7,677 bases of DNA. Source: Bacteroidales bacterium (lineage in GTDB: Bacteria > Bacteroidota > Bacteroidia > Bacteroidales > Paludibacteraceae). The DNA lies in the NCBI GenBank assembly GCA_900768725.1, contig CAAGDU010000048.1, positions 1 to 7,677 of the forward strand, given 5' to 3'. Numbering within the stretch: the stretch's first letter is position 1; the number at the start of each line of letters is the position of its first letter. Position numbers and translations under genes: made by a program. Shown in pieces: positions 6,816-7,677 of this stretch. Below the pieces are notes generated by a model that did no database searches, had not been told where the DNA came from, and saw only the letters and a program-made list of their open reading frames with translations.

Positions 6816-6839
6816 GGGGACGCAGGCGTCCCCGCCTGC
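6816..6839 (-). repeat. GC-rich palindromic dispersed element, copy 2, in the panC leader
   Basis: Two perfect, overlapping and mutually exclusive inverted repeats: GGGGACG (6816-6822) with CGTCCCC (6827-6833), loop CAGG; and GCAGGCG (6822-6828) with CGCCTGC (6833-6839), loop TCCC. On the minus strand the 24 bases are 20/24 identical to 5744-5767. In the panC transcript it would be the first structure, starting about 13 nt after the predicted 5' end. Confidence 0.75.
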
Positions 6840-6847
6840 TTAGTAAA

Positions 6848-6932
6848 AAGTTTCAGGTTTCAGGTTTCAAGTGTAGTTACCCTTGACTAACTTGCTTGGA
6901 ACATGAGACATGAAACTTGAAACATGAAACTT
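6848..6932. repeat. Inverted GTTTCAN heptamer repeats forming a long stem before panC
   Basis: The left arm (6848-6869) contains three direct copies of GTTTCAN; the right arm (6911-6932) contains copies of the same heptamer on the other strand, with a decayed copy continuing toward 6901. The arms pair as AAGTTTCA/TGAAACTT, GTTTCA/TGAAAC and GTTTCA/TGAAAC with one G-A mismatch and one G-T pair: 20 Watson-Crick pairs in 22 positions. The 41-base loop has a small inner stem (AGTTA 6875-6879, TAACT 6888-6892). The base of the stem is 13 nt before the panC ATG. No spacer pattern of a CRISPR array is present. Confidence 0.75.
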
Positions 6933-6945
6933 CAATCCACGCAAT

Positions 6946-7677
6946 ATGCAAATCATCACCACTAAGCAAGAACTCCTCCAACATGTAGAGGCTTGCAAAC
7001 AGCAGAACAAGACTATCGGACTAGTGCCCACCATGGGTGCGCTTCATGCGGGGCATGCCTCGCTCGTTAAGCGCTGCGTGAGCGAGAACGATGTAACCTT
7101 TGTCTCTGTCTTCGTCAACCCCACCCAGTTCAACAACAAAGAAGACCTCGCCAAGTACCCGCGTAATATCTGGCGCGATGCGGACTTGCTCTCTAACCTC
7201 GGGGCGCATTTCCTCTTTGCGCCCACGCCCGAGGAGATGTACACCGCGGAGGAGATGAACAGCACGTTTGCGTTTGACTTCAACGGGCTTGACCAAGTGA
7301 TGGAAGGGAAGATGCGCCCCGGGCATTTCAACGGCGTGGTGCAGGTGGTGAGCCGCCTGTTTTACCTCGTGCGCCCCGACCGCGCTTACTTCGGCGAGAA
7401 AGACTACCAGCAGTTGGCTATCATCCGCCACATGGTCAGCGGCTCCGCTTTGGCAGGCACGTTCGGCGACCTACAAATCATCGGCTGCCCTATTGTCCGC
7501 GAGGAGTCCGGGCTGGCGCTCAGCAGCCGCAACGAGCGCCTCTCCGAGAGCGAGAAGCAGACGGCGGTGAACATCTCGCGTATCCTCTTCGAGAGCCGCG
7601 AGTGGGCGAAGACGCAGAGCGTTGCCGAGGTACAACAGCGTGTGGTGGACACTATCAATGCCGTGGAGGGACTGGAA
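6946..7677 (+). CDS. panC: Pantothenate synthetase (pantoate--beta-alanine ligase), 3' end cut by window
   Basis: PanC joins (R)-pantoate and beta-alanine with ATP in the cytoplasm, the last step of pantothenate synthesis on the way to coenzyme A. The 244 codons present are open and show every key motif: GLVPTMGALHAGH (25-37) with the nucleotidyltransferase HxGH signature (H34, H37), VFVNPTQFN (55-63), MEGKMRPGHFNGVVQVV (119-135), FGEKDYQQL (149-157), and IVREESGLALSSRN (183-196) with the KMSKS-like SSRN loop. Full-length enzymes have about 280 residues, so some 35-40 residues are missing to the right. The ATG at 6946 gives the usual N-terminus (MQIITTKQEL); the bases before it (CAATCCACGCAAT) contain no Shine-Dalgarno sequence, as is common in the phylum. 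The gene is read divergently from the starch-synthase-like gene, behind a structured leader. Third codon positions are markedly richer in G and C than in the genes at 1-3807. Confidence 0.97.
   Translation, partial: MQIITTKQELLQHVEACKQQNKTIGLVPTMGALHAGHASLVKRCVSENDVTFVSVFVNPTQFNNKEDLAKYPRNIWRDADLLSNLGAHFLFAPTPEEMYTAEEMNSTFAFDFNGLDQVMEGKMRPGHFNGVVQVVSRLFYLVRPDRAYFGEKDYQQLAIIRHMVSGSALAGTFGDLQIIGCPIVREESGLALSSRNERLSESEKQTAVNISRILFESREWAKTQSVAEVQQRVVDTINAVEGLE

Noticed and set aside
6848..6932. CRISPR array
   Set aside because: The repeat unit is only seven bases and has no spacers between direct copies; no cas gene is present.
6797..6945. The known pan RNA motif upstream of pantothenate genes
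   Set aside because: That motif is described from Bacillota, Chloroflexota and Deltaproteobacteria, and the hairpins here look like dispersed repeats. I cannot match its conserved bulged adenines. A covariance-model search would settle it.
7021..7658. Minus-strand frames opposite panC
   Set aside because: They lie entirely over panC, whose motifs are all intact, and show no domain of their own.

Overview
The window looks like chromosomal DNA from a Bacteroidota bacterium, most likely of the order Bacteroidales. Three things point there: two families largely confined to that phylum (a DUF5686 outer-membrane protein and a DUF4270 lipoprotein), promoters of the Bacteroides type (TTG/TTTG, 19-20 bp, TACCTTTG), and start codons with little or no Shine-Dalgarno sequence. 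Genus and species cannot be settled from this stretch.

Layout. Positions 1-3807 (minus strand) hold a two-gene operon. A family-4 glycosyltransferase (3807-2638) is followed after one base by a long DUF5686 protein (2636 to beyond base 1; its last residues lie outside the window). Its promoter is at 3856-3887. Positions 3888-4028 show no gene. A strong intrinsic terminator at 4029-4084 ends the next minus-strand unit: a DUF4270 lipoprotein (5649-4126), preceded 133 bases upstream by a short starch-synthase-like protein (6607-5783). That unit is fired by a promoter at 6718-6748. A divergent promoter at 6766-6796 drives panC (pantothenate synthetase, plus strand from 6946), which is cut off by the end of the window after 244 codons.

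How the genes may work together. PanC makes pantothenate for coenzyme A. The starch-synthase-like protein keeps only the N-terminal domain of the family and lacks its nucleotide-sugar loop, so it is probably not a working glycogen synthase. DUF4270 proteins are secreted lipoproteins of unknown role. The glycosyltransferase and the DUF5686 protein are very likely co-transcribed and translationally coupled, which suggests an envelope-related task.

The most unusual part is non-coding. The panC leader (about 6803-6945) contains a GC-rich element that can fold into either of two exclusive hairpins, then a 22-position imperfect stem built from a GTTTCAN heptamer. A 20/24-identical copy of the GC-rich element lies inverted between the starch-synthase-like gene and the DUF4270 gene. 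The two divergent promoters carry an identical 15-bp core in inverted orientation. I see no CRISPR array, transposase, rRNA or tRNA.
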